NCBI RefSeq assembly: GCF_029407905.1
Contig: NW_026577903.1
Coordinates: 310,001 to 374,000, forward strand
Reading direction: 5' to 3'
DNA from: Bubalus kerabau
Taxonomy: Eukaryota; Chordata; Mammalia; Artiodactyla; Bovidae
Length of the DNA: 64,000 nucleotides
Numbering within the stretch: the first letter of the stretch is position 1; every line of letters starts with the position of its first letter. Positions 60,885 to 64,000 of this stretch are shown piece by piece. Under the pieces are notes generated by a model. That model saw only the letters and a list, made by a program, of their open reading frames with translations. It was not told where the DNA came from and ran no database searches. Position numbers and translations under genes: made by a program.

Positions 60885-63369
60885 TCTTCGCTCTGTAGGA
60901 GAGCTCTAGTGTACATAAGCCTGTACATAAGTGAACACAGACATTCTGTGTGCATGTTGCTGCGTACCCAAAATAGGGCCACAAGGAGCCTCATGCTCTC
61001 CATGCGGCGCGGAAGCTCTGCAGCCAAGCAGCAGCTGAAGAATCCAACCAATTGCTCTTTTCTTACCTCTGACAGAGCTCGCATTTCCGTAGGCCTTGGC
61101 AGTTTGGAAACACTAGACCCTAACCCCTCTCAAAGTAGGCCTGGGTTCTAGTTCGAATAGAAAGTTAATAGCGGAGCTGAGGACAGGAACGCGGCAGTCA
61201 TTTATCACACGCTCCTGCAGCCTGCTACTACAGGGACACTAACGCTAGAAGCTAGGAATGTCTTTGCAAGGTGCGCAAAGGACAAGGGAGAACCTCGACC
61301 CTGACTCTAGTATTTCAGTCCCCTGAGCAGATCTGAGGTTCTCCCGCTGTAGAAGCTAACCCATTCCTTTCAAATACAGGCTTCCTAACACAGGGCCAGT
61401 TGGCTGCTTGCTCTTCCACGAAGCAGGCTTCCTTAACTTGCAAACTGCGAATTCCGCTTAACAGCCTGGAGGAAAATCGCTTCTTGGAAGATTTTTTTCA
61501 GAGGCTGTATCCCCGGAGCTGGGGCCAAGCTAGGGGACCCATACTGACAAGGGAAGGCAAAACCACATCCAATGTCTTTGCTCTGGAGGACAGCTTTGGT
61601 GAGCCTAAGTCTTTCAGGAATATTTCTGGCTCCAACAGAGTCAAATTCTGTGTGTGAAGCTGCACAGCCAAAATAGGGGAACAGAGAGCCTGATTCTCTC
61701 TGTGTAGCTTTGAAGCTGTCATTCAAACAACAGCTTGAGAATCCATACAATGCTCTCCCTTACTGCTAAGAGAATTCTCATTGCTGTCGTCCTTGACAGT
61801 TTGTAGAAATCCGCACCCTAACCCTTCTCCAAGTAGGCCTGGGTCCTAGCTCGGAACAACAGGCAACGGCGGAGCTGAGGCCAGTAAGGCACAAGTGAGG
61901 TCTCACACACTCTTGCAGCCTGATCGTCCAGGAGCAGTAAGGCCTCTTTTTCCCTGCAGGAGGCTCGCTTGCCTTTCCTCCTGTGAACTGCATTTCCCAG
62001 CCTGGGCGCAAAGCTGTTCCTGGAGATTTTTTCTCAGGGGCTGTTTCCCTGGAGCTGGGTCGGACCTCGGGGGCCCAACTCACAGGGGAAGACAAAACCA
62101 CATGGACAGGTCTATGCTCTGTAGGAGAGCTCTAGTGAACCTCATCTCTCAGGAACATTCTTGGCTTCTACAGAGACACCTCTGTGCATGAAGCTACACA
62201 CCCAACATAGTGGCAAAGGGAGTCTGATTCTCTCCGTGGGTGCTGATGCTTTGTGGCAAAGCACCTGCTAAGAATCCATCCGCATAGGCTTCCCTCACCT
62301 TGACAGAGGTCTCATTGCTGTAGTCCTTGGCAGTTTGGAAAGAAGCAGACCCTTACCCTTCACCAAGTAGGCCCTTGTCCTTGTTTGAATGGAAAGGCAG
62401 TAGCTGAGCTGAGGCCAGTAAGGCGCCAGTCAAGTCTGACATATTCCCGATGCCTGCTCCTTCATGGAAAATAACGTTAGAATCTGGGAATGTCTTTGCA
62501 AGGCTGGCAAAGGGCAGTCAGGAACCTCGACCCTGCCTCTCGAATTTCTATCTTCTCAGCACATCTGGTGGTCTCGGTCAGGAGAAACTAACCCATTCCT
62601 TGCAAATATAGGCTTCCAAACACAGGCCGGTTGGCTGTCTCTTCTTGCCGAAGGAAGCTTGCTTATCCCACCTCCTGCGAACTCCGCTTCCCAGCCTGGG
62701 GGATAAGAGGTTCTTGGAGATCTTTTCTCAGAGGCTGTTTCCACGGAGCAGGGGCCAATCCCGGAGACCCACATGCACAGGGGAAGGGAAAACCGCATGG
62801 ATAAGTCTTTGCTCTCTAGGAGTGCTCTAGTGAACCTCACTCTATGGGGAATGTTCTTGGCTCCAATGGGGACATCTCTGTGTGGGAAGCTGCATAGCCA
62901 ACATAGAGACACAGAGACCTGATTCTCTCTGTGCAGCTTTGATGCTGTCGTTCAAACAACAAATTGAGAATCCACACAATGCTCTCCCTTACCACTGAGA
63001 GAGTTATCATTGCTGTAGCCCTTCGCAGTTTCTTAAAATCGGCACACAAACACTTCTCCAAGTAGGCCTGGGTTCAAGTTCAGATGAACATGCAATAGCG
63101 GAGCTGAGGCCAGTAAGGCACCAGTCAGGTGTCACACACTCTGGCAGCCTGCTCCTCCAGGGACAGTAAGGCCTCTATTTCCCTTCAGGAGGCTCGCTTG
63201 CCTTACTTCCTGTGAACAGCGTTTCCCAGCCTGGGCGGAAAGCAGTTCCTGGAGATCTTTTCTCGGGGGCTGTTTCCCCGGAGTTGGGGCGGACCTCGGG
63301 GACCCAACTCACAGGGGAAGGCAAAACCAAATGGACAGGTCTATGCTCTGTAGGAGATCTCTAGTGAAC
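60885..63369. repeat. satellite B array, second copy
   Basis: The same four monomers, in the same order, as 22485-24970, including the diverged first monomer. Starts are near 60885, 61574, 62111, 62806 and 63340. It ends at 'tctctagtgaac' where the LTR begins. Confidence 0.88.
63364..63369. repeat. target-site sequence gtgaac left of the second LTR copy
   Basis: The same 'gtgaac' preceding 'tgccgg' as at 24965. The right-hand copy lies beyond the window. Confidence 0.9.
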
Positions 63370-64000
63370 TGCCGGGGTCCAGCCCCAGCTGATCCAGGGT
63401 ATTCGAAGCAGAGACGGCGTAGGCGAGGGTCAGGGAACAACTGCTTAATTAAACGTTAATTAAGGATATAAAGAGTAATAAAATGAGGATAGCTCAGTAG
63501 GAAAATTCAGTGGAGAAAAGAGGCTGAGTAGCTTGGTTTACGCGGGGGACCAATAAAACTTCAAGACAAGAAGCTTGCACCACTTACGTAGGCTGCAGGC
63601 GTCCTTCCGTTCTCCCGAATGAGAGGAGACACTGAGGCCTCCCCGGTCGGATCTTAGAAGCCCAGGCAAAATTAGTAAGCTTGGTGGGTTCCGCGCTCCA
63701 GATAGAGACTCAACCAGAGTGAGAGAGAGAGAGAGACATGGGGAGACCAGTATTTCGAGAAACTGATCCCAATTCTTTATTTTCCATGGTCTACTTTTAT
63801 ACACTGAGATGTTATGCAAAAGTCACGTGGGGTCAGCAGTCCTGACTTTTATCAAAGTCAGGTGCTTCATACAAAAGTATACAGAGGTCTTAGGGGTGTT
63901 ACATCATCTTCTGGCCGGGGGGCCTGCTGACAATTTACGACCCTCTCCTTGTGACAGCGGTCAGTCAACCAGGACACTTATTTCTCCAGGGGTGATTATT
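63370..64000 (-). mobile_element. ERVK-type LTR, second copy (partial, cut by window end)
   Basis: The first 631 bases of the same LTR as 24971-26268, in the same satellite B position. By eye I count about nine single-base differences over this length (roughly 98-99% identity). The TATA box (63794-63801, minus) and AATAAA (63776-63781, minus) are unchanged. Because the insertion site is shared, this is one integration copied by duplication, not two insertions. Confidence 0.92.

Larger units (their letters stand above)
59710..64000. repeat. 38.4-kb compound duplication, right copy (cut by window end)
   Basis: Shares rare variants with 21.31-25.6 kb: 'cattttgaagcact', 'cagaaaacccagggttccc', 'agtgtacataagcctgtac', the satellite junction and the LTR insertion site. 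Only scattered substitutions and one- or two-base indels separate the copies. Confidence 0.9.

Overview
The window is ruminant (bovid, most likely Bos) heterochromatin, probably pericentromeric. I find no credible protein-coding gene, rRNA, tRNA gene or CRISPR array. Nearly all of it is satellite DNA, a multi-kilobase tandem repeat and mobile-element remnants. The host assignment rests on tRNA-derived BovA/Bov-tA SINEs, an L1 with the bovine-type 5' UTR, a betaretrovirus-like (ERVK-type) LTR of a kind common in cattle, and a 1.40-kb satellite with EcoRI sites and TCGAG-rich 31-bp subrepeats that I recognise as bovine satellite I (the 1.715 satellite). Family names come from memory; repeat lengths, junctions and target-site duplications are read from the sequence.

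Layout. (1) 1-2830: the 5' UTR end of an antisense L1, abutting satellite. (2) 2831-22484: about 14 head-to-tail 1.40-kb satellite I monomers; ordinary 'alpha' monomers fill the left, and a GC- and CpG-richer 'beta' subfamily occupies about 16.9-21.1 kb. (3) 22485-33997: a second satellite ('satellite B') made of alternating ~0.53-kb and ~0.69-kb monomers, i.e. a ~1.23-kb dimer, interrupted by a 1298-bp solo LTR (24971-26268, minus strand) with a perfect 6-bp target-site duplication. (4) 33998-43831: a 4.45-kb tandem repeat in 2.2 copies, each with a CpG-island-like GC-rich segment, a splice-donor-like site, a polyadenylation signal and two SINEs. (5) 43832-60884: a second satellite I array in the same orientation, with three beta blocks, one truncated and one over-long monomer, and a 7.1-kb higher-order repeat. 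(6) 60885-64000: satellite B again, followed by the same LTR in the same site, cut by the window end.

The main structural result is that 59.71-64.0 kb repeats 21.31-25.6 kb at an offset of about 38.40 kb, including the satellite I/satellite B junction and the LTR in its original insertion site. The window therefore holds roughly one period of a ~38.4-kb compound repeat (satellite B + LTR + 4.45-kb repeats + satellite I). The most gene-like and least familiar component is the 4.45-kb repeat. Its CpG-rich start, donor-like site and AATAAA suggest it could be transcribed, but I see no conserved protein in it.
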